Positions 36,208-44,898 of a stretch of DNA of 64,000 nt are shown here, piece by piece. This DNA is from Amycolatopsis sulphurea (lineage in GTDB: Bacteria; Actinomycetota; Actinomycetes; Mycobacteriales; Pseudonocardiaceae). Positions within the stretch are counted from its first letter, which is position 1; every line of letters begins with the position of its first letter. The notes below the pieces were generated by a model. It was given only the letters and a program-made list of their open reading frames with translations, did no database searches and was not told the DNA's origin. The position numbers and the translations under genes were made by a program. The stretch is taken from positions 434,001 to 498,000 of the forward strand of contig NZ_PDJK01000002.1 in the NCBI RefSeq assembly GCF_002564045.1, read 5' to 3'.

Positions 36208-37005
36208 TCAGAACCGGGCCACGCCGAGCGCGCCGAGCAGGATCGCCACCGCGGGCAGGAAGTTGTTCACCGCGTGGGCCACGACCCCGCCCGCGAGCCG
36301 TCCGGTGACGAGCCGGGCCAGCCCGATCGGGACCGCGATGACCAGCAGCAGCGTGGTGCGCAGCGGCTCCAGGTGGCTGGCCGCGAACACCGCCGTGGAC
36401 AGCAGGAACGCGGCGAAGCGCCCCCACCGCTCGCTGCTCCACTTCAGGCGCTCGACCGCGCCCCAGAGCAGCCCGCGGTAGATGATCTCCTCGCAGATCG
36501 GGCCGAGCAGCCAGAGGTAGGCGAACATCACCACGGCCGCGGGCACGGACATCTTCCGGTCGTCCACCAGCGCGCTGATCGCCGAGGTCGCGTCGGCGGA
36601 GCCGACCACCCGGGTCCACAGGTAGGCACCGAGCGAGGTGAGCACGAGGCCGAGCAGGCCGAACTTGAGCCCGGTCTTCACGTCCGCCCAGCACCAGCGC
36701 AGCCGCAGGTCCAGCACCGGGCCGTTCCCGCGCACGACGGTGATCAGCAGCGCGACCCCGGCCGCGATCATGGTGGGCAGCATGGTGCCCAGCAGCACCG
36801 AGCTGATCGGCAGCGGCTTTCCGGGCGGGGGATCGCCGGCGAGCACGCTGACGAACGCGGCCGAGGCGAGCAGGACCGCCTCGACGAGCAGGAACGCTCC
36901 GAACCCCCAGCGCGGCGCGGGCGGTCCGGCGGGCTCGGCCACCGTGTCCTCCCCCGCGATCGGAGGGCCGCCCGGGAGGGGTTCCCGGTGCTGGGAAGTC
37001 GTCAC
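36208..37005 (-). CDS. CPBP family intramembrane metalloprotease
   Basis: 265 aa, about seven hydrophobic helices. Motif 1 is WLLGPICEEIIYRGLLWGAVE (EExxxR), motif 2 a FAASHLEP-type F-x-x-x-H, and near the end an AHAVNNFLPA motif with His and Asn. These Rce1-like proteases are often involved in membrane protein or bacteriocin-related processing. A second CPBP gene follows upstream at 37309. Confidence 0.9.
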   Translation of the reverse strand: MTTSQHREPLPGGPPIAGEDTVAEPAGPPAPRWGFGAFLLVEAVLLASAAFVSVLAGDPPPGKPLPISSVLLGTMLPTMIAAGVALLITVVRGNGPVLDLRLRWCWADVKTGLKFGLLGLVLTSLGAYLWTRVVGSADATSAISALVDDRKMSVPAAVVMFAYLWLLGPICEEIIYRGLLWGAVERLKWSSERWGRFAAFLLSTAVFAASHLEPLRTTLLLVIAVPIGLARLVTGRLAGGVVAHAVNNFLPAVAILLGALGVARF

Positions 37006-37308
37006 GCCGCTCCTCCGGTGCTCGCGCGGATCACCGGTCGAGCCTAACCGCCCGGACGACTTCGTACAGTACTCGAATGATCACGCGGACGATCAAGGTC
37101 CGTCGGCGTCGGCAAGTCGCGTTGCACAGACCGCAGAGGTCCGTGAAGGGGTCCTTCATGGACTCTGAGTCCGTGAAGGACCCCTTCACGGACCCGAAAA
37201 CGGTCCGGCACACACCACGAGGTGGGCGCGCGTCTCGCACCGTCGATGATGACGCGGCAGCCACGGCTCTCTGCTGATCACCGGCCCTCGACATTGCCGG
37301 GGTCCTGA
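37006..37308. other. Spacer between two CPBP genes, holding the second hairpin repeat
   Basis: 303 bp. Apart from the 69-bp repeat I see no gene. The left part should hold the promoter of the 36208-37005 gene; the repeat lies 117 bases past the stop of the 37309-38031 gene and may terminate it. Confidence 0.5.
37124..37192. repeat. 69-bp dispersed palindromic repeat, copy 2
   Basis: Aligns end to end with 8468-8536 without a gap. Core 37140-37192 forms two 26-base arms around a central T, with one G-T mismatch. Relative to copy 1, a C to T change in the left arm (GGGGTCC) is matched by G to A in the right arm (GGACCCC), so pairing is kept. Confidence 0.88.
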
Positions 37309-38031
37309 TCAGTGTCCGGTGAACAGAAGGACCGCGGGCGGCAGGTTGTTCGTGGCGTGGGCGATCACGCTCGCCGCGGTGCGGCCGGAGCGACAGCGCG
37401 CCACCCCCAGGACCAGCCCCTGCCCGAACAGCGCGATCACGCGGGTGGATTCGCCGTGTATCACGGCGAAGACGAGCGCGGTGAGCGCCAGCACCACCCA
37501 CGGCGGCACGCGGTGGTGCTCCAGACCGTTCCACAGTGCCCCGCGGACGAGCAGTTCTTCGGTGATCGGGACGGCTATCACCAGCGCCGCCGCAGCTGCC
37601 GCGAGCCAGAGATAGCTGCCCTCGGACACGTCGGGGAGGTCGGTGAGCGGACTGTCGGACACGTCGTCGCCGCCGTAGACCGCGAGGACGCCGAGGTTCA
37701 GCAGGTAGCCCACGACGAGCGCGAGTGCGCCACAGGCGAGGCCGATGCGGACGTCGCGCCAGTGCGGCCGCGCCCCGAAGTCACGGTCGAGGCCGAAGCC
37801 GAAGCGCATCGAGCCGAGCACCGGGCTGAGCCCGAGCACCAGGTTCGGCACGAACGACAGCAGCAGGCCCGGACCGGCGAGGAGTCCGACCGGATCGTCA
37901 TCTCCACTCGGGTGAGTGACCGCTGCTGTGGTGATCAGGGTGACAAGGTGATAGCCCGCCACTCCGGCGAAGAACGCGGCGAACGCCCAGTGGGCACCGA
38001 AGATCCGCCTGCCCGCGTTGTCGTCGACCAC
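37309..38031 (-). CDS. CPBP family intramembrane metalloprotease
   Basis: 240 aa, hydrophobic. PITEELLVRGALWNGLEHH gives the EExxxR motif, FAVIHGESTRVIALFGQGLVLGVARCRSG the FxxxH motif, and SVIAHATNNLPPAVLLF the final His/Asn motif. The N-terminus MVDDNAGRRIFGAHWAFAAFF leads to the first helix. A paralogue of the gene at 36208 in tandem, not overlapping. Substrate unknown. Confidence 0.88.
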   Translation of the reverse strand: MVDDNAGRRIFGAHWAFAAFFAGVAGYHLVTLITTAAVTHPSGDDDPVGLLAGPGLLLSFVPNLVLGLSPVLGSMRFGFGLDRDFGARPHWRDVRIGLACGALALVVGYLLNLGVLAVYGGDDVSDSPLTDLPDVSEGSYLWLAAAAAALVIAVPITEELLVRGALWNGLEHHRVPPWVVLALTALVFAVIHGESTRVIALFGQGLVLGVARCRSGRTAASVIAHATNNLPPAVLLFTGH

Positions 38032-38501
38032 GCCATCACGCTAGGTGGCGGCGTGGTGGCACGGTGCGGCGGGGTCGATCGAGAACCGGGTGACTTCTGA
38101 CCATTCACACACCGTCTCGGCAAGGAATTCCTCACCCTCTCGGGGGTATTCGCAGAGCGGCAAGGGCCGATCTTTGCCACGGCAACCACGGTCGATGCTA
38201 CTGAGCAACTGCGGAAGGTCCTGTTGTCCCCCTATAGAATGAACAACTTTCGGGTGACGCTCCCGTCGCTCCCGGGCACCAGATCTACTCAGGTCAACCA
38301 GCGCAAGAAAACATTCACCCGGCAGATCCCGATCTTTCCGCAACGGGGCATTCAATTAGGTGTCCGGACGATTTCACGGTAAGACCACTTCGCTGCTCAT
38401 CACCGGACACCTGCTGCGCCCTTTCTTCTACGACAGCCGCGCCGCAGGTCTCCGGGAACCCGAGTCGCGCACCATCTCGCGTGTCAGGAAAGGACATTGT
38501 T
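38032..38501. other. Intergenic region before the surface protein
   Basis: 470 bp between the divergent CPBP and SdrD-repeat genes, with lower GC than its surroundings in parts. It contains an inverted repeat (38359-38411) and should hold both promoters. No gene recognised. Confidence 0.55.
38359..38411. promoter_or_regulatory. Spaced 9-bp inverted repeat upstream of the surface protein
   Basis: GGTGTCCGG (38359-38367) and CCGGACACC (38403-38411) are 44 bp apart centre to centre, about four helical turns, 90-140 bases before the start. This fits two operator half-sites on one face of the DNA or a long-loop hairpin. Confidence 0.4.
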
Positions 38502-40832
38502 GTGGGTTGCTTGCCCATGCGGAGAAGCATGGCGTCCGCGGCATCGCTGTTTCTCGTGCTGACGGGCTCGGCCGCGGTGCAGATCGCGACGTCGCCCGAG
38601 GCCGTCGCGGCCGGCGAGAACGGCTACGTCTTCAACGACCAGTGGACGCTGGTCAGCCCGGGTTCCGCGTCGGGGCCGCGTACCCCGAGCGCGTTCAAGA
38701 GCCAGGCGGCCACCAAGGCCACCACCAAGATCCCGCTCTCCACCGGGACGGTCGACGTGACCGCCCAGTTCTCGGCCGGTCCCGAGCAGCTGCCTGGGGC
38801 GAACTTCCTCGCCAACGGCACGAACCAGGCGTCCTACGGAGCCGCGGCGAACATGCTGACCGGATCGCCGGATCCGGCGAAGCTGCCCGCGCTGGGCGTG
38901 CTCACCACGGCCTCCAGCTGCGGCGGCCCGGTGGGCACCGCGGCGCATCAGAACTTCGACGGGGTGTGCGAGAACACCGGCAAGCTGACCCTGAAGTTCT
39001 CGAAGCCGGTGACCAACCCGGTGCTGGACATCACCGGCCTCGGTGGCCAGTCCAATGTCGAGCGGGACATCAACGGTGTCTTCTGGGCCCGCGGGTCGTT
39101 CGACGCGACGCATTGGACGATCCAGACCCCCGGGGTCAGCTTCGCCGAGCTGTCCGGCGGCCGGACCAATCTGAAGACCGACGGCAAGACCCTCGAAGTC
39201 GCCGCTGACAACAGCCACAACATGTGCAACGAGCGTCCGCAGGGACACGCGGGCACGGACTACCGGACTCCGAAGACCGACTTCGCCGGATGCGGTTCGG
39301 CTACCCTGCTGGGCACCTTCAGCGAGGTCACGTTCAAGCTGGACACCGAGGTCCGGCGGTTCTCGAACTTCCCCGCCGCGACGTACGACACCGGCAGCCT
39401 GTACTTCAAGGACCGCAAAGACGGTCAGGCCGACGGCATCAACGGCCTGAACGTCGTGCCGGGCGAGTCTCCCCTGGTGCCCGAGTACGAGGCCGAGGCG
39501 ACCACCTCGGACCTGCACCGCGTCTCGCTGCGGCTGCCGGAGACCAACCGGCTCGGTGACTTCGTCTGGGAAGACACCAACGGCAACGGACTCCAGGACT
39601 CCGGCGAACCCGGCGTCGCAGGCGTCAAAGCCGAACTCCTCGACTGCACAGGCAAGCCGGCCGACGGAGACGGCAACGGCAAACCGGACACCGCAGTAAC
39701 CGACGCGAAGGGCAAGTACTCCTTCGACGGCCTGCGCGACGGCTGCTACCAGGTGCGTTTCACCGCGCCCAATGGCAAGACCTTCACCAAGCCCCGCGCC
39801 GGGGACACCACGAAAGACTCCGACGCCGACCCCAAGACCGGCACCACCGGACAGACCACCCTCGGCGCGGACAAACGTGAAGACCTCACACTCGACGCCG
39901 GACTCGTAGCCAAGACCGGCAACCGGCTCGGTGACTTCGTCTGGGAAGACACCAACGGCAACGGACTCCAAGACACCGGCGAACCCGGCGTCGCAGGCGT
40001 CAAAGCCGAACTCCTCGACTGCACAGGCAAGCCAGCAGACGGAGACGGCAACGGCAAACCCGACACCACAGTCACCGACGCCCAAGGCAAATACCACTTC
40101 GACGGCCTGCGCGACGGCTGCTACCAGGTGCACTTCACCGCACCCGACGGCAAAACCTTCACCAAGCCCAACATCGGGGACAACGCGAAGAACTCCGACG
40201 CCGAGCCCAAGACCGGCACCACCGGACAGACCACCCTCGGCGCGGACAAACGTGAAGACCTCACACTCGACGCCGGTCTCGTGGCCAAGCCGGGCAACCA
40301 CCTCGGTGACTTCGTCTGGGAAGACACCAACGGCAACGGACTCCAGGACAGCGGCGAACCCGGCGTTCCCGGAGTCAAGGTGGAACTCCTCGACTGCACA
40401 GGCAAGCCGGCCGACGGAGACGGCAACGGCAAACCGGACACCGCAGTAACCGACGCGAAGGGCAAGTACTCCTTCGACGGCCTGCGCGACGGCTGCTACC
40501 AGGTGCACTTCACCGCACCCGACGGCAAGATCTTCACCAAGCCCCACGCCGGGGACAACACGAAAGACTCCGACGCCGACCCCAAGACCGGCACCACCGG
40601 ACAGACCACCCTCGGACGGGACAAGCCGACGGACCTGACCGTCGACGCCGGCCTGGTGCCCCAGTCGGGTGCTCCTGGTCTCATCGACAAGGCCAGTGAA
40701 AGTGGTCCGCTCGCCTTCACGGGTGTGGACATCGCTTGGATGGCCGGGGCCGCGGTCCTGCTGCTCGGCGGAGGTGGGGCTGCTCTCCTCTACGTGCGCC
40801 GTCGCCGCAGTACGGTCACGGATGAAGGCTGA
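38502..40832 (+). CDS. SdrD B-repeat surface protein with LAFTG sorting signal
   Basis: 776 aa. A signal peptide (VGCLPMRRSMASAASLFLVLTGSAAVQIATSPEAVAA) leads to a 310-residue N-terminal domain with paired Cys. Three SdrD-type B repeats of about 125 aa follow (about 348-472, 473-598, 599-722), each starting LGDFVWEDTNGNGLQD and holding calcium-binding DGDGNGKPDT. The C-terminus is LAFTG (737-741), a hydrophobic helix and RRRR: a class E sortase signal. No class E sortase gene is in this window. GTG 38502 was chosen since AGGAAAGGA lies 7 bases before it. A good terminator follows. Role: covalently anchored, probably adhesive or structural stalk protein. Confidence 0.9.
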   Translation: MGCLPMRRSMASAASLFLVLTGSAAVQIATSPEAVAAGENGYVFNDQWTLVSPGSASGPRTPSAFKSQAATKATTKIPLSTGTVDVTAQFSAGPEQLPGANFLANGTNQASYGAAANMLTGSPDPAKLPALGVLTTASSCGGPVGTAAHQNFDGVCENTGKLTLKFSKPVTNPVLDITGLGGQSNVERDINGVFWARGSFDATHWTIQTPGVSFAELSGGRTNLKTDGKTLEVAADNSHNMCNERPQGHAGTDYRTPKTDFAGCGSATLLGTFSEVTFKLDTEVRRFSNFPAATYDTGSLYFKDRKDGQADGINGLNVVPGESPLVPEYEAEATTSDLHRVSLRLPETNRLGDFVWEDTNGNGLQDSGEPGVAGVKAELLDCTGKPADGDGNGKPDTAVTDAKGKYSFDGLRDGCYQVRFTAPNGKTFTKPRAGDTTKDSDADPKTGTTGQTTLGADKREDLTLDAGLVAKTGNRLGDFVWEDTNGNGLQDTGEPGVAGVKAELLDCTGKPADGDGNGKPDTTVTDAQGKYHFDGLRDGCYQVHFTAPDGKTFTKPNIGDNAKNSDAEPKTGTTGQTTLGADKREDLTLDAGLVAKPGNHLGDFVWEDTNGNGLQDSGEPGVPGVKVELLDCTGKPADGDGNGKPDTAVTDAKGKYSFDGLRDGCYQVHFTAPDGKIFTKPHAGDNTKDSDADPKTGTTGQTTLGRDKPTDLTVDAGLVPQSGAPGLIDKASESGPLAFTGVDIAWMAGAAVLLLGGGGAALLYVRRRRSTVTDEG
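39545..40668 (+). repeat. Three near-identical 375-bp repeats
   Basis: DNA encoding the three SdrD B domains is nearly identical, including synonymous positions, over long tracts (for example the stretch reading GACGGCCTGCGCGACGGC in each copy). Such identity means recent duplication or gene conversion. Confidence 0.9.
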
Positions 40833-40859
40833 CGTATCAGCGCAGCTGTGAAATGAAGT

Positions 40860-40902
40860 GCGGGGTGCTCACCGGTCTCGGCCGGGAGCACCCCGCATTT
40901 TT
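40860..40902 (+). terminator. Intrinsic terminator of the surface protein gene
   Basis: 11-bp perfect stem GCGGGGTGCTC (40860-40870) / GAGCACCCCGC (40886-40896) followed by ATTTTT, 27 bases past the stop. One of the few hairpins here with a real U-tract. Confidence 0.9.
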
Positions 40903-40940
40903 GACGGTCAACAGCCGCGTACGCACAGACGGTGCGCCGC

Positions 40941-42014
40941 TCAATCGAAGACGGTGCCGCCCAGCACGATGTGCTTCGGGTGCCGAAGGACGGCGAGGTC
41001 TTCACGCGGGTCCGCCGGGTAGACGATCAGGTCGGCGGGTGCGCCGTGCTCTATGCCGGGATGGCCGAGCCACTCGCGGGCCGCCCAGGACGCACTGGCA
41101 AGCGCCTGCGTACGCGACATCCCGGCGCGGTGGAGAGCCTCGACTTCGTCGGCGATGAGGCCGTGTTCGACCATGCCGCCCGCATCCGTGCCCGCGAAGA
41201 CACGTACGCCGGCCTCGACGGCCGTGGAGACCATCTCGCCGACACCTGCGTGCAGCGCACGCATATGGGCCGCGTACGTGGGGTACTTCGTGGCCTTGTC
41301 CGCGATGCCGGGAAAGTTCTCGATGTTGATCAGAGTCGGCACGAGCGCGACATCTCGACGGGCCAGCTCGGCGAGCTGTTCCGAGGACAGCGCGGTGCCG
41401 TGTTCAAGACAGTCGACACCGGCTTCGATCAACGCCGGCAGCGCGGCTTCGCCGAACACGTGCGCCGTGACCCGCGCGCCCAGATCGTGTGCCACACGGA
41501 TCGCCTCGGCGAGTATGTCTTCCGGCCACAACGGCGCCAGGTCGCCCTCTGCACGGTCGATCCAGTCGCCGACCAGCTTGACCCAGCCGTCCCCGTCGCG
41601 GGCTTGTTCCGCGACGGCTTCGGGCAGCAGCGCCGGGTCGTCCAGCTCGATCGCGTAGCCCGGGAGGTAGCGCTTCGGGAGCGCGAGGTGCCGGCCGCAA
41701 CGGATGATCGTCGGCAGATCGGCCCGCGACTGCAGGGGCCGGACGTCGATCGGGAGACCGCAATCGCGGATCAGCAGCGTACCGGCGGCACGGTCGACAA
41801 GGGCCTGCTGCTCGGCTTCCGCCGGCGGCACCGCGCCACCCGGGCCGATCCCCGGGTGGCAGTGCGCGTCGACCAGGCCGGGCACCAGGAACCCGTCGGT
41901 GCACAAGGTTTCGGCGCCGGGGACCGGTTCGGCCGAGATGCGCCCGTCCTCGATCCACAGCTGCGCAGGCTCCCCCGCCGGCAGTACGGTGCCGGTCAGG
42001 TGCAGTGCGCTCAC
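40941..42014 (-). CDS. Amidohydrolase family protein
   Basis: 357 aa metal-dependent hydrolase: FLVPGLVDAHCHPGIGPGG (HxH), KLVGDWID with the likely carboxylated Lys, VTAHVFGEAALPALIEAGVDCLEHGTALS with two more His ligands, and FAGTDAGGMVEHGLIADEVEALHRAGMS with the Asp. This resembles imidazolonepropionase/prolidase-like members. Substrate unknown. Its GTG start overlaps the ffh stop by 4 bases, a pairing seen in related actinomycetes. Confidence 0.88.
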   Translation of the reverse strand: MSALHLTGTVLPAGEPAQLWIEDGRISAEPVPGAETLCTDGFLVPGLVDAHCHPGIGPGGAVPPAEAEQQALVDRAAGTLLIRDCGLPIDVRPLQSRADLPTIIRCGRHLALPKRYLPGYAIELDDPALLPEAVAEQARDGDGWVKLVGDWIDRAEGDLAPLWPEDILAEAIRVAHDLGARVTAHVFGEAALPALIEAGVDCLEHGTALSSEQLAELARRDVALVPTLINIENFPGIADKATKYPTYAAHMRALHAGVGEMVSTAVEAGVRVFAGTDAGGMVEHGLIADEVEALHRAGMSRTQALASASWAAREWLGHPGIEHGAPADLIVYPADPREDLAVLRHPKHIVLGGTVFD

Positions 42015-43543
42015 TTGGGGTTTTTCGGCAGCTTGAACTTCGAGGGATCGAATCCAGGGACGTCGTTCATGCTGCCGAGCTGGGACAGGCCGGGCATCCC
42101 GCCACCGGCGCCACCGGGGGGCAGCATCGGCATGCCACCGGGCATCCCGCCACGCAGCTTGGGCTGTGTGGGGCCGCGGCCCTTGCCTTTCTTCCCTTTC
42201 TTGCCCTTGCGTGTTTTGCTGCCGCCGCCCCCGCCGAAGCCGAAGCGGCCGGCCATCTGGGCCATCATCTTCCGCGCCTCGAAGAACCGGTTGACCAGGT
42301 CGTTCACGTCGCGCACGGCGACCCCGGAGCCGTTCGCGATGCGCAGCCGCCGGGAGCCGTTGATCATCTTCGGGTCGGCCCGCTCGGCCGGCGTCATGCC
42401 GCGGATGATCGCCTGCAGCTTGTCCAGGTGCTTGTCGTCGACCTCGGCGAGCTGGTCCTTCATCTGCCCGGCGCCGGGCAGCATGCCCAGCAGGTTGCCG
42501 ATCGGGCCCATCTTGCGCACCGCGAGCATCTGCTCGAGGAAGTCCTCCAAGGTCAGCTGGCCGCTGGTCAGCTTCTGCGCGGCCTGTTCGGCCTGTTCCT
42601 GGTCGAAGTGCTGCTCGGCCTGCTCGATCAGGGTCAGCACGTCACCCATGCCGAGGATGCGCGAGGCCATCCGGTCCGGGTGGAAGGTGTCGAAGTCCTC
42701 CAGCTTCTCGCCGTTGGACGCGAAAAGGATCGGCTGGCCGGTGACCTCGCGTACGGAGAGCGCGGCACCACCGCGGGCGTCACCGTCGAGCTTCGTGAGC
42801 ACGACGCCGGTGAAGCCGACACCGTCGCGGAACGCCTCGGCGGTGGTCACCGCGTCCTGCCCGATCATGGCGTCGACCACGAAGAGGACTTCGTCCGGCT
42901 CGACCGCATCGCGGATATCCGCGGCCTGCTTCATCAGCTCTTCGTCGACACCGAGACGACCTGCCGTGTCGACGACGACGACGTCGTGCTGCGCGTGCCG
43001 TGCTTCGGCGATGGCACGACGCGCGACGTCGACCGGGTCGCCGACGCCGTTGCCTGGCTCGGGCGCGAAGGTGGTCACTCCGGCACGCTCGCCGACCACC
43101 TGCAGCTGCGTGACCGCGTTGGGCCGCTGGAGGTCACAGGCGACCAGCATCGGCGCGTGGCCCTGCTTCTTCAGCCACATCGCCAGCTTGCCCGCGAGGG
43201 TGGTCTTACCGGCACCCTGCAGACCCGCGAGCATGATCACCGACGGCGGGTTCTTCGCCAGGTTCAACCGGCGCGTCTCACCGCCGAGGATCGCCACGAG
43301 CTCCTCGTTGACGATCTTGATGACCTGCTGCGCCGGGTTCAGCGCCTGCGAGACCTCGGCGCCCTTCGCGCGTTCCTTGACCCGCGCGACGAACGCCTTG
43401 ACCACCGGCAGCGCGACGTCCGCTTCCAGCAGCGCGATGCGGATCTCGCGCGCGGTGGCGTCGATGTCGGCGTCGGACAGCCGGCCCTTGCGCGAGAGCG
43501 ACTGAAGGGCCGAAGTGAGCCGATCGGAGAGAGTGTCGAACAC
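42011..43543 (-). CDS. ffh: Signal recognition particle protein Ffh
   Basis: 510 aa. N domain VFDTLSDRLTSALQSLSRKGRLSD; G domain with GLQGAGKTTLAGKLA, VVVDTAGRLGVDEELM and LTKLDGDARGGAALSV; M domain with Met-rich helices and a Gly/Met-rich tail (GGMPGGMPMLPPGGAGGGMPG). It delivers membrane proteins to FtsY/SecYEG with 4.5S RNA. GTG 43543 was chosen as the family start, with GGAG ten bases before. Confidence 0.97.
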   Translation of the reverse strand: MFDTLSDRLTSALQSLSRKGRLSDADIDATAREIRIALLEADVALPVVKAFVARVKERAKGAEVSQALNPAQQVIKIVNEELVAILGGETRRLNLAKNPPSVIMLAGLQGAGKTTLAGKLAMWLKKQGHAPMLVACDLQRPNAVTQLQVVGERAGVTTFAPEPGNGVGDPVDVARRAIAEARHAQHDVVVVDTAGRLGVDEELMKQAADIRDAVEPDEVLFVVDAMIGQDAVTTAEAFRDGVGFTGVVLTKLDGDARGGAALSVREVTGQPILFASNGEKLEDFDTFHPDRMASRILGMGDVLTLIEQAEQHFDQEQAEQAAQKLTSGQLTLEDFLEQMLAVRKMGPIGNLLGMLPGAGQMKDQLAEVDDKHLDKLQAIIRGMTPAERADPKMINGSRRLRIANGSGVAVRDVNDLVNRFFEARKMMAQMAGRFGFGGGGGSKTRKGKKGKKGKGRGPTQPKLRGGMPGGMPMLPPGGAGGGMPGLSQLGSMNDVPGFDPSKFKLPKNPK

Positions 43544-43751
43544 GGGGGTGCACGCTCCAGCTGGGTCGAGAGTTCGCGTGCCGGGCAGCACACAGCCGCC
43601 CCGGCATCTCCCGAGGGTAGCCGCCCCGGCTCCCGGGCTTCACGGGTGCGCAGGTATTTGTACGTGTACGTTTACTACCTGGCGCGGCCAGTTCAGCTCA
43701 ACCATAGGAACTCTGGTGTCGGCCCCGACGGATTTCAGTAAATATAGGCGT

Positions 43752-44210
43752 ATGACATCAGCGATCAAGCAGCACGCCGAACCCGCCGGCGAACTGACCG
43801 CGCTCGCTCGCGAGGTGCGCGAAGGCGTCGGGCGGCTCGACTGGCGGATGCGCGCCGAAGCGGACGCGCCTTCGCCGGGGGCGGCCGCGCTCACGGTGCT
43901 TTCCCGGCTCTCTCGCGCCGGTACGCACACTCCGGGTGAGCTGGCCGAGACGGAGCGGATGCACCCACAGTCGCTGACGCGGATCCTGGCCACGCTTACC
44001 TCGCGCGGGCTCGTCACGCGCACCGCGGACCCTTCGGACGGACGGCGGTCGTTGATCGACATCACCGCCGCCGGACGTGCGGTGCTGCGGGAGTACTCGA
44101 TGTCGCGCGAGAAGTGGCTGGCCGCCGCGATGGACCGCTCGCTCAGCACAACGGAGCAGGAGCTGCTGCGGATGGCTTCGCAGCTGCTGAAGCGGCTCGC
44201 GGAATCCTGA
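43752..44210 (+). CDS. MarR family transcriptional regulator
   Basis: 152 aa. Winged helix: ALTVLSRLSRAGTHTPGELAETERMHPQSLTRILATLTSRGLVTRTADPSDGRRSLIDITAAGRAVL. Start ATG 43752 (MTSAIKQHAEPAG). The spacer towards ffh contains TACGTGTACG, a likely autoregulatory site. No exporter or other obvious target is adjacent, so the regulated gene is unknown. Confidence 0.9.
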   Translation: MTSAIKQHAEPAGELTALAREVREGVGRLDWRMRAEADAPSPGAAALTVLSRLSRAGTHTPGELAETERMHPQSLTRILATLTSRGLVTRTADPSDGRRSLIDITAAGRAVLREYSMSREKWLAAAMDRSLSTTEQELLRMASQLLKRLAES

Positions 44211-44218
44211 GTCGCGGG

Positions 44219-44263
44219 GTGGTCCCGGGGCCAGCCGCTCCCCACGACCGGCCCCGGAACCAC
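44219..44263 (+). terminator. Hairpin after the MarR gene
   Basis: GTGGTCCCGGGGCC (44219-44232) pairs with GGCCCCGGAACCAC (44250-44263), 13 of 14 bases, 8 bases after the stop codon. No U-tract. Confidence 0.65.
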
Positions 44264-44394
44264 GGCGAAAGAACACACCTCCCCGGGTGTCCTCCGCCGC
44301 CGGCACGCTCGCGGGTACCCCTCGTCCGCTGCGCCGGGGTGCAGTCTGCCTGGAGCGCCACCGGCCACGGCAGCGTGAAGTCACCTAATCGGAC

Positions 44395-44410
44395 TGAGTA
44401 GTACTACTCA
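44395..44410. promoter_or_regulatory. Perfect 16-bp palindrome TGAGTAGTACTACTCA
   Basis: An AT-rich perfect palindrome that overlaps the stop codon of the minus-strand gene at 44408. In this GC-rich DNA it stands out and looks like a TetR- or MarR-type operator, but no start codon lies close on the plus strand. Confidence 0.45.
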
Positions 44411-44797
44411 AACGCGAGTGTCCGGTCCGGCGGACTCGCGAACACAGTCGAGCGAAGGCTGCGCTTCGACCAGCGCCTCGGCGGAACAGCTCGCCGCGCA
44501 CGCCGCGGCCTGCAGGACTTCGGTGACCACTTCGAGGTCCACCGTGGGGGCCGCGACCAGCGCGACGTTGCGGACGTCCACCCGCCCGGCGAGCCCGGCC
44601 AGCGCGTGCGCGAGGGCGCGCTGGCCGGCGACCAGCTGGGTGACGACCTCGGTCAGCTCGCCCAGCGTCGCCGCCTCGTCGTGCCCCCGCAGCGTTTCGG
44701 CCAGCTCCTCGGCGCAGGACCGCAGATGACCGGCGACCACGGTGGGAGGCAGGGACAATCCCGGGAGATTCTGCTCCGGACCCCGCATCGTGCTCAC
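44408..44797 (-). CDS. Small helical protein, unknown
   Basis: 129 aa. VVAGHLRSCAEELAETLRGHDEAATLGELTEVVTQLVAGQRALAHALAGLAGRVDV is a helical, heptad-rich stretch with later a Cys-rich helix (VLQAAACAASCSAEALVEAQ). This could be a WXG100-like helical hairpin or a regulator of an unknown partner. GTG 44797 is favoured by GGAGGG upstream; an ATG three codons later also fits. It lies just past glnD on the same strand, 101 bases away. Confidence 0.6.
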   Translation of the reverse strand: MSTMRGPEQNLPGLSLPPTVVAGHLRSCAEELAETLRGHDEAATLGELTEVVTQLVAGQRALAHALAGLAGRVDVRNVALVAAPTVDLEVVTEVLQAAACAASCSAEALVEAQPSLDCVRESAGPDTRV

Positions 44798-44898
44798 CCC
44801 CGCTAGCACCCTCCTCGGACCCGCGTCATCCTGCCATCGGAATCGGCCGGCGCCTCGGAGACACCCCGAATGGGTGAGTCCGGACGGCGCAAACCGGC

